A stretch of DNA of 64,000 nt from Hyphomonadaceae bacterium UBA7672 (GCA_002483135.1 DLHI01000005.1:82130-146129); one strand, 5' to 3'; counted from the stretch's first letter, positions 1-8,096 are shown. Notes: generated by a model from the sequence alone, not told the origin. Translations and numbers: made by a program.

Positions 1-1634
1 GCCCGCGCGCGGCGGCGGGCCTCGGCAATGCGTTGCTGGAGTTCGGCGTCAACCGCGGGTCGGCCGGGTTCGATACGGACGCCGAGGCCAGCGCTCATCG
101 CGGCGCGGGTGGAGGCGTGGACGACCATGCGGCTGGCGTCGCCCTGGTCGCCCGGCGTGACCGTCACAACGGGCGGGCGGGCCAGCATGGGCGCGATGGC
201 TTTGGCGAGGCGGACGCGGGCCTCGGGGGTGACGCCATCGGCGCGGGCGAGGATGCGGGCGAGCGGCGACTTCGGATTGGAGACGGGGCGGCGGCGGCCC
301 TGCACGGCCACGCGCGCCTCGTCGACCTCGCGGGCGGAGATGCCCAGCGCGCGCAGAAGGGCTTCGCCGTCGGTGTCGTAGGCTTCGGGGTCAAGGCCAA
401 GGCGCTTGCGGATGACGTCGTCGCCGACGACCCAGCGGGAGAAGGCGGCGGCGAGACTGAGCCCTTCCTTGAGCGCCTGTTCGATCCGGTCCATCGCGTC
501 CTCGGGCAGGCCGCGGGATTCCAGGCGATTGCGTTCGAGACCGTCGATCTGGTCGAGCGTGCGGGCGCCGAGGATCCGCAGCCGGACGTCTTCCGCCTCG
601 GTCTTGCTGGCGACGGCGCCGAGGGCGGCGTTTACGCATTCGGACAGTTGCGGCGTCTGTTCGTCTTCCTGCGCAAGGAGCAGGTCAACCGGATCAGCCC
701 CGCTGCTTTCGGCAGCGAGCCAGCGGATGGCGGCAGGTAAAGTGTGTTCGGTGGCGACGGCGCCGGCAGACTGGCGCGCAATGGTGCAGAGTTCGGCGGC
801 GGCTTTTGTGCCTTCCTCGCTGTCATAGGCGAGGCCGAGCGACATGATGGCGGCGGCAAGACCCGCGAGCTGGATGACACAGTCGGGCGCGACGGTGCGC
901 AGGGCGGTGAGGTCGGCGCGCAGGAGATCGCGGTCGTGGGCGGCGGCGTAGCGGGCGAGATTGATGGCCGCGCATGGCGTCGTAGGCTGGGCCAGCGGTT
1001 CGCCGAGCGAGACCTGGACGCCAAGGCGGGTGCGGCTGACGCGTTCAATGGCGACGGCGACTTCGTTGGCGTCGACGCCCGTCCAGGCGGGTATGGAGTA
1101 GGACTGGCGGCCCGGCTCGCGCGCGCCAGTGGCCTGACGGCGCAGCGTGATGGCGGCGGCGCGGGGGCCGCCGGGCGTGCAGAGCGCGATCTCGACGAGT
1201 TCGGCATCGGCCCCGGCGCGGAAGGCGTCGATCAGCGCGGACGTGGTGGGGCGGCCCTGCTCGTCAGTTTCGATGGTGAGGGCTTCCAGCGCGTCGGCGA
1301 CGGCGACGAAGGCCTGCGTGGCGACTGCGCGGGCGGACGCAAGCGAGGCGGCGTCGCTGATTGCGGAGAGAAGCTGGGAGGGTTCGACGTTAGCGGTCTG
1401 GGTCTGCAGGAGGCAGGAGGCGGGGGCGAGCGGCGTGATGCGGTGGGCGCGGATGGCTTCGCAGAGCGTTTCGGCGGCTTCGGATTCCCCACCCAGAACC
1501 TTCAGCGCGGCGAGGTGGGCGTTGAGAAGTCTAGCAGGTGGCGCGTCGCCATCGGGATGCGCGAGCAGGCTTGCACCGGTTTCCAGCGCCTTCGCCAGAT
1601 GGCGGTTGGTGGATCTTGTTCTGGTTTCGGCCAT
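1..1634 (-). CDS. Ribonucleotide reductase (NrdJ)-like protein, 3' end cut by window edge
   Basis: An uninterrupted minus-strand frame of about 544 codons starts at ATG 1634 behind a GGAGG ribosome site (reverse of 1637-1645) and runs off the left edge. The protein is Ala-rich and soluble, with no signal peptide. Two stretches resemble alphaproteobacterial adenosylcobalamin-dependent ribonucleotide reductase. One is a segment with IMSLGLAYDSEEG, like the reductase (I/L)PYDSxEG region. The other reads GLPEDAMDRIEQAL, then WVVGD, then ALGISAREVDEA. I see no catalytic Cys or radical-site motifs in the visible part, so it may be a diverged, non-catalytic relative. Identity is recalled by eye, not by alignment. 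That it is coding is well supported; the function is not. Confidence 0.6.
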   Translation of the reverse strand, partial: MAETRTRSTNRHLAKALETGASLLAHPDGDAPPARLLNAHLAALKVLGGESEAAETLCEAIRAHRITPLAPASCLLQTQTANVEPSQLLSAISDAASLASARAVATQAFVAVADALEALTIETDEQGRPTTSALIDAFRAGADAELVEIALCTPGGPRAAAITLRRQATGAREPGRQSYSIPAWTGVDANEVAVAIERVSRTRLGVQVSLGEPLAQPTTPCAAINLARYAAAHDRDLLRADLTALRTVAPDCVIQLAGLAAAIMSLGLAYDSEEGTKAAAELCTIARQSAGAVATEHTLPAAIRWLAAESSGADPVDLLLAQEDEQTPQLSECVNAALGAVASKTEAEDVRLRILGARTLDQIDGLERNRLESRGLPEDAMDRIEQALKEGLSLAAAFSRWVVGDDVIRKRLGLDPEAYDTDGEALLRALGISAREVDEARVAVQGRRRPVSNPKSPLARILARADGVTPEARVRLAKAIAPMLARPPVVTVTPGDQGDASRMVVHASTRAAMSAGLGVRIEPGRPAVDAELQQRIAEARRRAR

Positions 1635-1653
1635 AGGGGCCTCCGGCTGGGCT

Positions 1654-1690
1654 GGCTGGGAACCAGCCAAATCGGATTCGCGCACGAATC
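1654..1690. promoter_or_regulatory. Two inverted repeats with paired GANTC sites between divergent genes
   Basis: Within the 223-bp divergent gap (1635-1857), GGCTGG/CCAGCC arms flank GAA at 1654-1668. A second repeat, GATTCG-CGCA-CGAATC, lies at 1675-1690. Each arm of the second repeat carries a GANTC site (GATTC 1675-1679, GAATC 1686-1690), the target of the CcrM cell-cycle methyltransferase in alphaproteobacteria. The site is 41 bp upstream of the leftward reductase-like gene. A regulatory role is inference. The rest of the gap shows nothing I can name. Confidence 0.35.
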
Positions 1691-1857
1691 GGCCACATCA
1701 TGGTGTGTTTCGGGCTTGCCTGCCCACAGGAAATTGTCGCACAGCCAAGGCAGTCGGGGCGCTGGACCCATTTGTTCGCGGGCGCCATATTCGCGCCGCC
1801 GTATTGATAACTATCTATCTGAAATCCCGCCTATCTGCAGGCCATGTGGGGACCTTG

Positions 1858-2244
1858 ATGCTGAAGTCGATCTTCACCTGGTGGAACGGCGCCACGATTG
1901 GCGCACGTTTCGACATTGGCCGCCGCGCCACGTATGTCGGCAAGGACGATACGGGCAACAAATACTACGAAGAGAAGAAGCCCAGCCTTGAGGGCCGCAA
2001 GCGGCGCTATGTGATCTATGAGGGCTATGCAGAGCCTTCGAAGATCCCGGCGGATTGGCATGGCTGGATTCACCACACCTTCGACAAGCCGCCGACCACC
2101 GATCCGCTGCCGCGCAAGGCGTGGGAGAAAGCCCACAAGCCCAATCTGACCGGAACGCCCGATGCCTATCGGCCGCCCGGCAGCCTTGCCGAGGGCGGAC
2201 AGCGCGCCAAGAGCACCGGCGATTACGAGTCCTGGACACCCTGA
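1858..2244 (+). CDS. NDUFA12 (B17.2)-family NADH:ubiquinone oxidoreductase accessory subunit
   Basis: This 128-residue protein is the bacterial homologue of mitochondrial NDUFA12, one of the few accessory complex I subunits that alphaproteobacteria share with mitochondria. Visible family features are the early TWWNGATIGARFDIGRRA region, VGKDDTGNKYYE, RRYVIYEGYAEPSKIPADWHGW and IHHTFDKPP. There is no signal peptide or membrane segment, so it would sit on the matrix/cytoplasmic side of complex I. ATG 1858 follows a GGGGA sequence and matches the family N-terminus. Its stop overlaps the start of the MlaD-type gene (TGATG). It lies 43 kb from the nuo cluster. Confidence 0.93.
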   Translation: MLKSIFTWWNGATIGARFDIGRRATYVGKDDTGNKYYEEKKPSLEGRKRRYVIYEGYAEPSKIPADWHGWIHHTFDKPPTTDPLPRKAWEKAHKPNLTGTPDAYRPPGSLAEGGQRAKSTGDYESWTP

Positions 2245-2747
2245 TGCGCGAATCGCTTTTCGAAACGCTGGTTGGCCTGGCGGTCGTGATCGTGGCGGGG
2301 TTCTTCCTCGTCTACTCGCTGTCGCAACGGTCTGACGCGGCGACGGGCGATAGTTACCAGCTGCTGGCAAAATTCCCGCGCGCGGACGCGATTGCGCCGG
2401 GCACGGATGTGCGCGTGGCCGGCGTGAAGGTTGGCTCGGTGACCGATGTGAAGGTGAACCCTGAGACGCTGCGAGCCGAGGTGAAGCTGACGGTGAGCCG
2501 CTCGCTCGCGATGCCGCTGGATTCGACGGCGAAGATCCAGGCCGATGGCCTGCTTGGCGGTAACTATGTGTTCATCGAGCCGGGTGGTGATCCGGACAAC
2601 ATGCCGACCGATGGTACGGGTGTGTTCGAGTACACGAGCGGCAGCGTGGATATCCTTCGCCTGCTGATCGATGCGGTGAGTGCTGCAGGCGGCGGGGGCG
2701 ACGGCGTCAACGACAGTGGCGCGAGCACCGAAGGAGCTACGCCATGA
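2244..2747 (+). CDS. mlaD: MCE-domain protein, MlaD family phospholipid transport component
   Basis: This 167-residue protein has one N-terminal membrane helix (about residues 8-28) followed by a single MCE domain (about 38-118). The domain shows the family pattern: FPRADAIAPGTDVRVAGVKVG, then VKLTVSRS, then AKIQADGLLGGNYVFIEPGG. MlaD is the inner-membrane-anchored periplasmic component of the Mla ABC system, which moves phospholipids between the membranes and preserves outer-membrane asymmetry. No mlaE or mlaF partner is in view. The gene overlaps NDUFA12 by one base and the next gene by four (ATGA), so all three are probably co-translated. A Gly-rich tail ends the protein. Confidence 0.88.
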   Translation: MRESLFETLVGLAVVIVAGFFLVYSLSQRSDAATGDSYQLLAKFPRADAIAPGTDVRVAGVKVGSVTDVKVNPETLRAEVKLTVSRSLAMPLDSTAKIQADGLLGGNYVFIEPGGDPDNMPTDGTGVFEYTSGSVDILRLLIDAVSAAGGGGDGVNDSGASTEGATP

Positions 2748-3202
2748 TCCGGTCCATCGTTGGAGCTGTTGTGCTGGGCGCGCTCGCGATTGCGCCCTGC
2801 GCCGTTGCTCAGGACACGGGCGCTGCGCCGATGCAGTCGTACTCGGCGGTGAAGTTGCGTGCGCTGGACAAGATCACCGGCAACTCCAGGGATCTTAGCG
2901 CCAAGGTTGGCGACTCGCTGAGCTTTGGCCGCCTGCGCGTGACGGTGCGCGCGTGCTATCAGGCCGACCCTCGCGAAACGCCGGAGTCGGCGGCCTTCCT
3001 GGAGATCCGCTCGACGACGCCGACGGAGAAGCAGCCGGTGGCGGACAAGCCAGCCAACACCTCGCGCATGAACAAGGGTCCGCAGCCGATCGGGCCGGAT
3101 GGTCTTCTGTTCTCGGGCTGGATGTATGCATCGAGCCCGGGTCTCAATGCGCTGGAACACCCGACCTACGATGTCTGGGTTATCAGCTGCAGCGCTTCCT
3201 GA
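2744..3202 (+). CDS. DUF2155 domain-containing exported protein
   Basis: This 152-residue protein has a clear signal peptide (MIRSIVGAVVLGALAIAPCAVA, cleaved after about residue 23) and a DUF2155 body. The conserved pattern is VKLRALDKITG, then FGRLRVTVRACYQ, FLEIRS and GWMYASSPGLNALEHPTYDVWVISC. Its function is unknown. In alphaproteobacteria the family often lies beside aat, as here. It starts inside the end of the MlaD-type gene. Its last 37 bases are antisense to the 3' end of aat on the other strand. Confidence 0.88.
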   Translation: MIRSIVGAVVLGALAIAPCAVAQDTGAAPMQSYSAVKLRALDKITGNSRDLSAKVGDSLSFGRLRVTVRACYQADPRETPESAAFLEIRSTTPTEKQPVADKPANTSRMNKGPQPIGPDGLLFSGWMYASSPGLNALEHPTYDVWVISCSAS

Positions 3203-3813
3203 CCTGATATCGGTTCAACGGGGAAGACCGCCTTGACCTGCATGGCGTTGCGCAGGAGGACGTGGAAGTCCTCCCGTGCGATTTCTTCCACGCCGAATGT
3301 CTGCAGGTGAGCGGTCACGAACTGCGTATCCAGTAGCGTGAAGCCGCCCCGCCGCAGGCGAGCGACGAGATTGACCAGCGCGACCTTCGAGGCGTCGGTC
3401 TCGCGCGAGAACATGCTCTCTCCGAAGAAGGCGCCGTGTAGGCTGACGCCGTAGAGGCCGCCGACGAGCTGGCCGTCGCGCCAGGCTTCGACGCTGTGCG
3501 CGTGGCCGAGGCGATGGAGGGCGCTGTAGAGATTGAGGATCGGGGAGTTGATCCACGTGTTGGGACGATCAGGCGCGGCTTCAGCGCAGAGCTGCATCAC
3601 GCGGGAGAAAGCTGTGTTGGCGCGGATTTCGAAGACGTCCTTGCGGACTGTCTTCCTGAGGCTGCGCGAGATGTGGAGCCGGTCGAGGGGCAGGACGCCG
3701 CGGAGGTCTGGGTCGACGAGAAAAAGGCGCGGGTCGTCGTGTGCATCCGCCATGGGGAAGACCCCACGGCGGTAGCAGTCGAGCAGTTCAGCGGGGCCGA
3801 AGACGCGGGACAT
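3166..3813 (-). CDS. aat: Leucyl/phenylalanyl-tRNA--protein transferase
   Basis: This 215-residue enzyme transfers Leu or Phe from aminoacyl-tRNA to N-terminal Lys/Arg of proteins, making them N-end-rule substrates for ClpS/ClpAP. Family marks are the start (FGPAELLDCYRRGVFPMAD), NTAFSRVMQLCAE, TWINSPILNLYSALHRLGHAHSVEAW, GGLYGVSLHGAFFGESMFS and TLLDTQFVTAHL. The length is usual. It faces DUF2155 tail to tail with a 37-bp coding overlap, so no room remains for an ordinary terminator. Confidence 0.95.
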   Translation of the reverse strand: MSRVFGPAELLDCYRRGVFPMADAHDDPRLFLVDPDLRGVLPLDRLHISRSLRKTVRKDVFEIRANTAFSRVMQLCAEAAPDRPNTWINSPILNLYSALHRLGHAHSVEAWRDGQLVGGLYGVSLHGAFFGESMFSRETDASKVALVNLVARLRRGGFTLLDTQFVTAHLQTFGVEEIAREDFHVLLRNAMQVKAVFPVEPISGQEALQLITQTS

Positions 3814-3883
3814 GCCGCGATTGTTGCGACAAGAGCTGTCCTAGGCAAGCGCCTTGCCGTGAACCGCCAGTTCCCGGATCGTC

Positions 3884-4219
3884 CTAGCGTGACCCGGGAG
3901 CGTTTTTCAGGCAGGCCTCCGCCTCGGCGGCGACCTTGTCCGCGGGCGTGTCATCGAAGACAGCGATGTTGCTGGCCAGGAACTGAGCAAGTTCGTCGGG
4001 AGTGAACTCCTTTTCAGCCTGCGCGCGGTAGGCCGCTATGGCCGCCTTCACCTGCCCGTCATCGGCTGAAGGGTTCGCCTTCCTGAGCTCGATTGCGTGG
4101 AGGCTCAGCATGGTCACGCACTGAACGCTGGCCTCTGCGTCCGAGCTGGCTGGGGTCGAGGTCTGAGGCTCGCAAGCCATAAGCGCCAGTGGCGCCAGCA
4201 ATACGGAAGTGCGGATCAT
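3884..4219 (-). CDS. Small putative lipoprotein
   Basis: This 111-residue protein has a short signal sequence ending in the lipobox LMAC (Cys16), so it is probably lipidated and membrane anchored. The mature part is helical and acidic, with two Cys residues (in VQCVTML and EACLKNA) that could form a disulfide. I recognise no family. It is on the same strand as, and just downstream of, accC. Confidence 0.7.
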   Translation of the reverse strand: MIRTSVLLAPLALMACEPQTSTPASSDAEASVQCVTMLSLHAIELRKANPSADDGQVKAAIAAYRAQAEKEFTPDELAQFLASNIAVFDDTPADKVAAEAEACLKNAPGSR

Positions 4220-4272
4220 GTCTTGGCCAGGTGATTCATATTCGTGAGGTGGTGATGGGCGCGCCCCGGGCG

Positions 4273-5616
4273 CTACTTCTTCATCCCGAGGAATTTCTCG
4301 AGCCAGTGGATGTCGTAGTCGCCCTTGGCGACGTCTTCATTGCTGGCGAGGCGGCGATGCAGCGGCAGGGTGGTCTCGACGCCGGCGACGACGGTTTCAT
4401 CGAGGGCGCGGCGCAGGCGGGCGAGGGCTTCCTTGCGGGTCGGTGCGTGGACGATGAGCTTGCCGATCAGGCTGTCGTAGTGCGGCGGCACGCGATAGCC
4501 GGCGTAGGCCGCGCTATCGAGACGGACGCCCAGGCCGCCGGGCGCGTGGAAATCGGAGATCAGGCCGGGGGACGGCGCGAAGGTTTCCGGGTTCTCGGCG
4601 TTGATGCGGCATTCGATGGCGTGGCCGTGGAAGATGACGTCCTTCTGCGTCAGCGAGAGCTTCTCGCCGGCGGCGATGCGGATCTGTTCCTGCACGAGAT
4701 CGACATCGGTGATCATCTCGGTGACGGGGTGTTCGACCTGAAGGCGTGTGTTCATTTCGATGAAGTAGAACTCGCCATTCTCGTAGAGGAATTCGATCGT
4801 GCCGACGCCGAGATAGCCGAGCTTCTTGATGGCCGTGGTAACTGTCTTGCCGATGGCGGCGCGGGCGGCATCGTTGATGACGGGCGAGGGGGCTTCCTCG
4901 AATACCTTCTGGTGGCGGCGCTGCAGCGAGCAGTCGCGTTCACCGAGATGGATGACGTTACCGTGGCTGTCGGCGACGACCTGGATCTCGATATGACGCG
5001 GCTTCTGGAGATATTTCTCCATGTAGACGGCATCGTTGCCGAAGGCAGTCTTCGCCTCCGTGCGGGCGGACATGAAGGCGAGTTCGAGATCGTCAGGCGT
5101 CAGCGCGACCTTCATGCCGCGTCCGCCGCCGCCGGCGGTCGCCTTGATGAGCACGGGATAGCCGATGCGTTCGGCATTGGCCTTGGCGCTTTCGAGACCG
5201 GGCACTTCGCCGTCGGAGCCGGGGACGACGGGGACGCCAGCGGTCTGGATTGCATCCTTCGCCGTGATCTTGTCGCCCATCATCCGGATGTGTTCGGGCT
5301 TGGGACCGATGAAGGTGATGCCGGACTTTTCGACGATCTCGGCGAACTTGGCGTTCTCGGAGAGGAAGCCGTAGCCGGGGTGGATCGCCTGCGCGCCGGT
5401 GATCTTGGCGGCGGTGATGATTGCGGGGATGTTGAGATAAGACTTGGGCGACGGCGCCGGGCCGACGCAGACGCTTTCATCCGCGAGGCGGACGTGCATG
5501 GCGTTGCGGTCTGCTTCCGAATGGATGGCGACCGTGGAGATGCCCATCTCCTTGCACGCGCGGTGGACGCGGAGAGCGATCTCGCCGCGGTTCGCAATGA
5601 GGATTTTCTCGAACAT
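4273..5616 (-). CDS. accC: Acetyl-CoA carboxylase, biotin carboxylase subunit
   Basis: This 447-residue ATP-grasp enzyme carboxylates the biotin on AccB with ATP and bicarbonate, the first half-reaction of fatty acid synthesis. It begins MFEKILIANRGEIALRVHRA, has the Gly-rich ATP loop GGGGRGMKVAL near residue 165, GERDCSLQRRHQKVFEEAPS, and the active-site stretch EMNTRLQVEHPVTE near residue 290. The length matches the E. coli enzyme. It follows accB after a 7-bp gap, so the two are one operon. The carboxyltransferase genes accA and accD are not in the window. Confidence 0.97.
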   Translation of the reverse strand: MFEKILIANRGEIALRVHRACKEMGISTVAIHSEADRNAMHVRLADESVCVGPAPSPKSYLNIPAIITAAKITGAQAIHPGYGFLSENAKFAEIVEKSGITFIGPKPEHIRMMGDKITAKDAIQTAGVPVVPGSDGEVPGLESAKANAERIGYPVLIKATAGGGGRGMKVALTPDDLELAFMSARTEAKTAFGNDAVYMEKYLQKPRHIEIQVVADSHGNVIHLGERDCSLQRRHQKVFEEAPSPVINDAARAAIGKTVTTAIKKLGYLGVGTIEFLYENGEFYFIEMNTRLQVEHPVTEMITDVDLVQEQIRIAAGEKLSLTQKDVIFHGHAIECRINAENPETFAPSPGLISDFHAPGGLGVRLDSAAYAGYRVPPHYDSLIGKLIVHAPTRKEALARLRRALDETVVAGVETTLPLHRRLASNEDVAKGDYDIHWLEKFLGMKK

Positions 5617-5623
5617 CGGTTGG

Positions 5624-6109
5624 CTACTCGATGATGACGAGGGGCTCGCCGAACTCGACCGGCTGCTGGTTGTCGATCAGGATCTGCGTGACTTTGCCGG
5701 CGCGCGGGGCGGTGACGGGGTTGAAGGTCTTCATCGCTTCGATCAGCAGGAGCGTCTGGCCGCCGGACACGTTGTCGCCGACCGCGATGAACTTCTTCGC
5801 GCCTTCCTCGGCCTGGAGATAGACGGTGCCCACCATGGGAGACTTCACGGCGCCCGGATGATCACGCAGCGACCCCTTGGCGGTGGGAGCAGCAGCGGCT
5901 GCAGTCGCCGCAGGAGCTGCAGCGGCGGCGACAGGAGCGGGCGCATAAGCGACGTGCGCAGCGGCGACGGCCGGCTTCACGACCTTGATGCGCGTGCCGC
6001 CTTGTTCGATCTCGATCTCTCCGAGATCAGCTTCACGCAGGATGGCGGCGAGTTCCCGGATCAAACCGGTGTCGAACCGGCCATTCTTTTCGGAAGGCTT
6101 GTCGGCCAT
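5624..6109 (-). CDS. accB: Acetyl-CoA carboxylase biotin carboxyl carrier protein
   Basis: This 161-residue carrier has an N-terminal helical part, an Ala/Pro-rich flexible linker (about residues 47-78) and a C-terminal biotinyl domain. The biotin-accepting lysine is Lys127 in EAMKTFNPV. The residues after the lysine differ from the common EAMKLMN or EAMKMMN, which is a mild variant. It lies between aroQ and accC with gaps of only 5 and 7 bp. The ligase that would biotinylate it is at 59950. Confidence 0.96.
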   Translation of the reverse strand: MADKPSEKNGRFDTGLIRELAAILREADLGEIEIEQGGTRIKVVKPAVAAAHVAYAPAPVAAAAAPAATAAAAAPTAKGSLRDHPGAVKSPMVGTVYLQAEEGAKKFIAVGDNVSGGQTLLLIEAMKTFNPVTAPRAGKVTQILIDNQQPVEFGEPLVIIE

Positions 6110-6114
6110 GGGCG

Positions 6115-6564
6115 TCAGACTTTCTTCTTTGTAGCAAGAGCGACCGCTGCCTCGATGGCGAGGCGGTAGCCCAAGGGACCGAAGCCGGCGATGACGCCGG
6201 AAGCGGCAGGGGACACCAGGCTCTTGTGCCTGAAATCTTCCCGGTTCCCGGGATTGCTGAGATGCACTTCCACGACAGGAATGGTCAACACCTTGAGCGC
6301 GTCGTGGAGCGCGACCGAGGTGTGTGTATAGCCGCCCGCGTTTATGACCACGGCGGTAGCCTGTCTACGTGCTTCCTGCACCCAATCCACAAGCTCGCCC
6401 TCGTGGTTGGACTGGCGGAAAACCACGGTTGCCCCGAGGGGCGCCGCTGCTGCCTGCGCCAGTTTTTCGAGGTCGGCGAGGGTGGCCGTGCCGTAGATGG
6501 CCGGCTCGCGCTCGCCCAGGAGGTTGAGGTTGGGGCCGTTCAGGACGTAGATGGTCAGGCTCAT
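6115..6564 (-). CDS. aroQ: 3-Dehydroquinate dehydratase, type II
   Basis: This 149-residue type II dehydroquinase carries out the third step of the shikimate pathway. Visible signatures are LNGPNLNLLGEREPAIYG with the catalytic Arg/Tyr loop, QSNHEGELVDWVQEA, NAGGYTHTSVALHDAL and VEVHLSNPGNREDFRHKSLVSP. The length is normal for the dodecameric family. It is the first gene of an aroQ-accB-accC transcription unit and diverges from thiS. Confidence 0.96.
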   Translation of the reverse strand: MSLTIYVLNGPNLNLLGEREPAIYGTATLADLEKLAQAAAAPLGATVVFRQSNHEGELVDWVQEARRQATAVVINAGGYTHTSVALHDALKVLTIPVVEVHLSNPGNREDFRHKSLVSPAASGVIAGFGPLGYRLAIEAAVALATKKKV

Positions 6565-6694
6565 ACGTGATGCCTAGTTGAGATCGGTTCGCAACGCGAT
6601 CCCCCTCCGCGCGGCGAGGAATGAATAGGCGAATCCCGAGCGGGATCAAATGCCTGAGACGATGAAATACCCGGGATTTGGCGCGAGTTTGGCC

Positions 6695-6895
6695 ATGAAG
6701 CTCTTTGTGAACGGCGAGGCGGCCGAAATGCCTGAAGGCGCGACAGTTGCCGCGTTGCTGGAACAGCTTGGCCTGCCGCAAAAGGGCGTGGCCGTGGAGC
6801 GGAACCGTGAGATCGTTCCAAAGTCGGCCTATTGGGAGACCCGGCTGGCCGAGGGCGACCGGATCGAGATCGTGCAGTTCGTGGGGGGTGGGTGA
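6695..6895 (+). CDS. thiS: Sulfur carrier protein ThiS
   Basis: This 66-residue beta-grasp protein ends in Gly-Gly (VQFVGGG). That C-terminus is adenylated and thiocarboxylated to donate sulfur for the thiamine thiazole ring. ATG 6695 (MKLFVNGEAAEM) matches the family start; an in-frame ATG at 6650 would add 15 unrelated residues. The stop overlaps the next start (TGATG), so translation of the following DUF4375-like gene is probably coupled. Confidence 0.9.
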   Translation: MKLFVNGEAAEMPEGATVAALLEQLGLPQKGVAVERNREIVPKSAYWETRLAEGDRIEIVQFVGGG

Positions 6896-7287
6896 TGGGA
6901 CGCGAGCAGGAAGCATGGTTCCAGAACACCCAGCTGGTCGCAGAGCTTTATAGCGACTGGATAGAACGCATGACGACGCCTTCCGCCCGGCCACTCTCAC
7001 CGGACGAGTGGATCGGGTTTCGCGCAATCGACTATGTGGTTCAGATGGAGACCGGCGGGATCTACGGACTGGTTGATCCCGGAAGCGATAGCGAAACATA
7101 CGAGACCGTCAGCGCTTTCGAAACGCTCGGATTGGATCGCTACGCAAAGGACTTGAGGCAGGCGTTGGAGGCCAACAAGGAGTGGGACGATCTGGAGGCT
7201 GCGCTTTGTGAAATTTCCTCGGCCTTCGATGGGAGGGAGGAAATTGAAGCAGCCATGTTTGCATACCTCCGACAACGGATGAGCTAA
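6895..7287 (+). CDS. DUF4375 (DMP19-like) domain protein
   Basis: This is a 130-residue acidic, soluble protein. The central part (about residues 40-90: DEWIGFRAIDYVVQMETGG, then YETVSAFETLGLDRYAKDLRQAL) resembles DUF4375. That domain is found in the Neisseria DNA-mimic protein DMP19, where an Asn-Gly-Gly-Phe motif is common; here the position reads ETGGIYG. The assignment is by eye. It is translationally coupled to thiS and sits 38 bp before thiG, an odd place for such a gene. A role in thiamine synthesis is not supported by the sequence. Confidence 0.6.
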   Translation: MGREQEAWFQNTQLVAELYSDWIERMTTPSARPLSPDEWIGFRAIDYVVQMETGGIYGLVDPGSDSETYETVSAFETLGLDRYAKDLRQALEANKEWDDLEAALCEISSAFDGREEIEAAMFAYLRQRMS

Positions 7288-7325
7288 TAGCCCGGCGTCG
7301 ATGAAACGATTTCGAAGTGAGTAGG

Positions 7326-8096
7326 ATGTCTGACCAACTGATCATCGCCGGCAAGGCATACAATTCCCGCCTCATCGTGGGCACGGGCAAGTACGCCACT
7401 TACGCGCAGAACGCGGAGGCCGCAGAGGCTGCGGGCGCCGAGATCGTGACGGTGGCGTTGCGGCGGGTGAATGTGGCGGACAAGGGATCGGATCGGCTGA
7501 TCGATCACCTTGATCCGAAGAAGTTCACCTACCTGCCGAATACGGCGGGGTGCTTCACGGGCGAGGATGCGGTGCGCACGTTGCGGCTGGCGCGTGAGGC
7601 GGGCGGGTGGAGCCTCGTGAAGCTGGAGGTGCTGTCCAACACGGCGCACCTTTATCCGGACATGATCGAGACGCTGCGCGCGACCGAGATGCTGGTGAAG
7701 GATGGTTTCGACGTGATGGTGTATTGCACCGATGACGTCGTGTTTGCGAAGCGGCTGGAAGAGGCGGGGGCGGCGGCGATCATGCCGGCGGCGTCGCCGA
7801 TTGGGTCGGGACTGGGCATCCAGAACCGCGTGAATATCAGGCTTATTGTCGAACAAGCCAAAGTCCCGGTGCTGGTCGATGCGGGCGTGGGCACGGCGTC
7901 GGATGCCACCATTGCGATGGAGTTGGGCTGCGATGCAGTGATCGCGAATACGGCGATTGCGGCGGCGAAAGACCCGATCGGCATGGCGCGCGCGATGAAG
8001 CACGCAGTGATCGCGGGGCGCGAAGCTTATCTCGCCGGGCGCATGGCGAAGAAGATGTATGCCGATCCGTCCAGCCCGCTGGGGGGGCTGATCTAG
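7326..8096 (+). CDS. thiG: Thiazole synthase ThiG
   Basis: This 256-residue TIM-barrel enzyme condenses 1-deoxyxylulose 5-phosphate, dehydroglycine and ThiS thiocarboxylate into the thiamine thiazole. Key marks are SRLIVGTGKYATY, the Schiff-base lysine (Lys99 in LVKLEVL), PNTAGCFTGEDAVRTL, VMVYCTDD, IMPAASPIGSGLGI and VDAGVGTASDA. ATG 7326 gives the usual N-terminus; an in-frame GTG at 7317 would add three residues. It ends 3 bp from the end of the convergent DsbA-type gene. Confidence 0.96.
   Translation: MSDQLIIAGKAYNSRLIVGTGKYATYAQNAEAAEAAGAEIVTVALRRVNVADKGSDRLIDHLDPKKFTYLPNTAGCFTGEDAVRTLRLAREAGGWSLVKLEVLSNTAHLYPDMIETLRATEMLVKDGFDVMVYCTDDVVFAKRLEEAGAAAIMPAASPIGSGLGIQNRVNIRLIVEQAKVPVLVDAGVGTASDATIAMELGCDAVIANTAIAAAKDPIGMARAMKHAVIAGREAYLAGRMAKKMYADPSSPLGGLI

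Noticed and set aside
33..1991. Long plus-strand open frames of 235 and 415 codons across the left edge
   Set aside because: They are antisense to a continuous minus-strand frame with protein-like composition and a good ribosome site. They are Gly/Arg/Asp-rich repeats of the kind made by high-GC shadow frames.
6600..6694. Possible TPP riboswitch before thiS, because CTGAGA is present near 6656
   Set aside because: The second conserved core of the THI box (ACCTGATC-type) and its pairing arm are missing, so only a six-base match remains.
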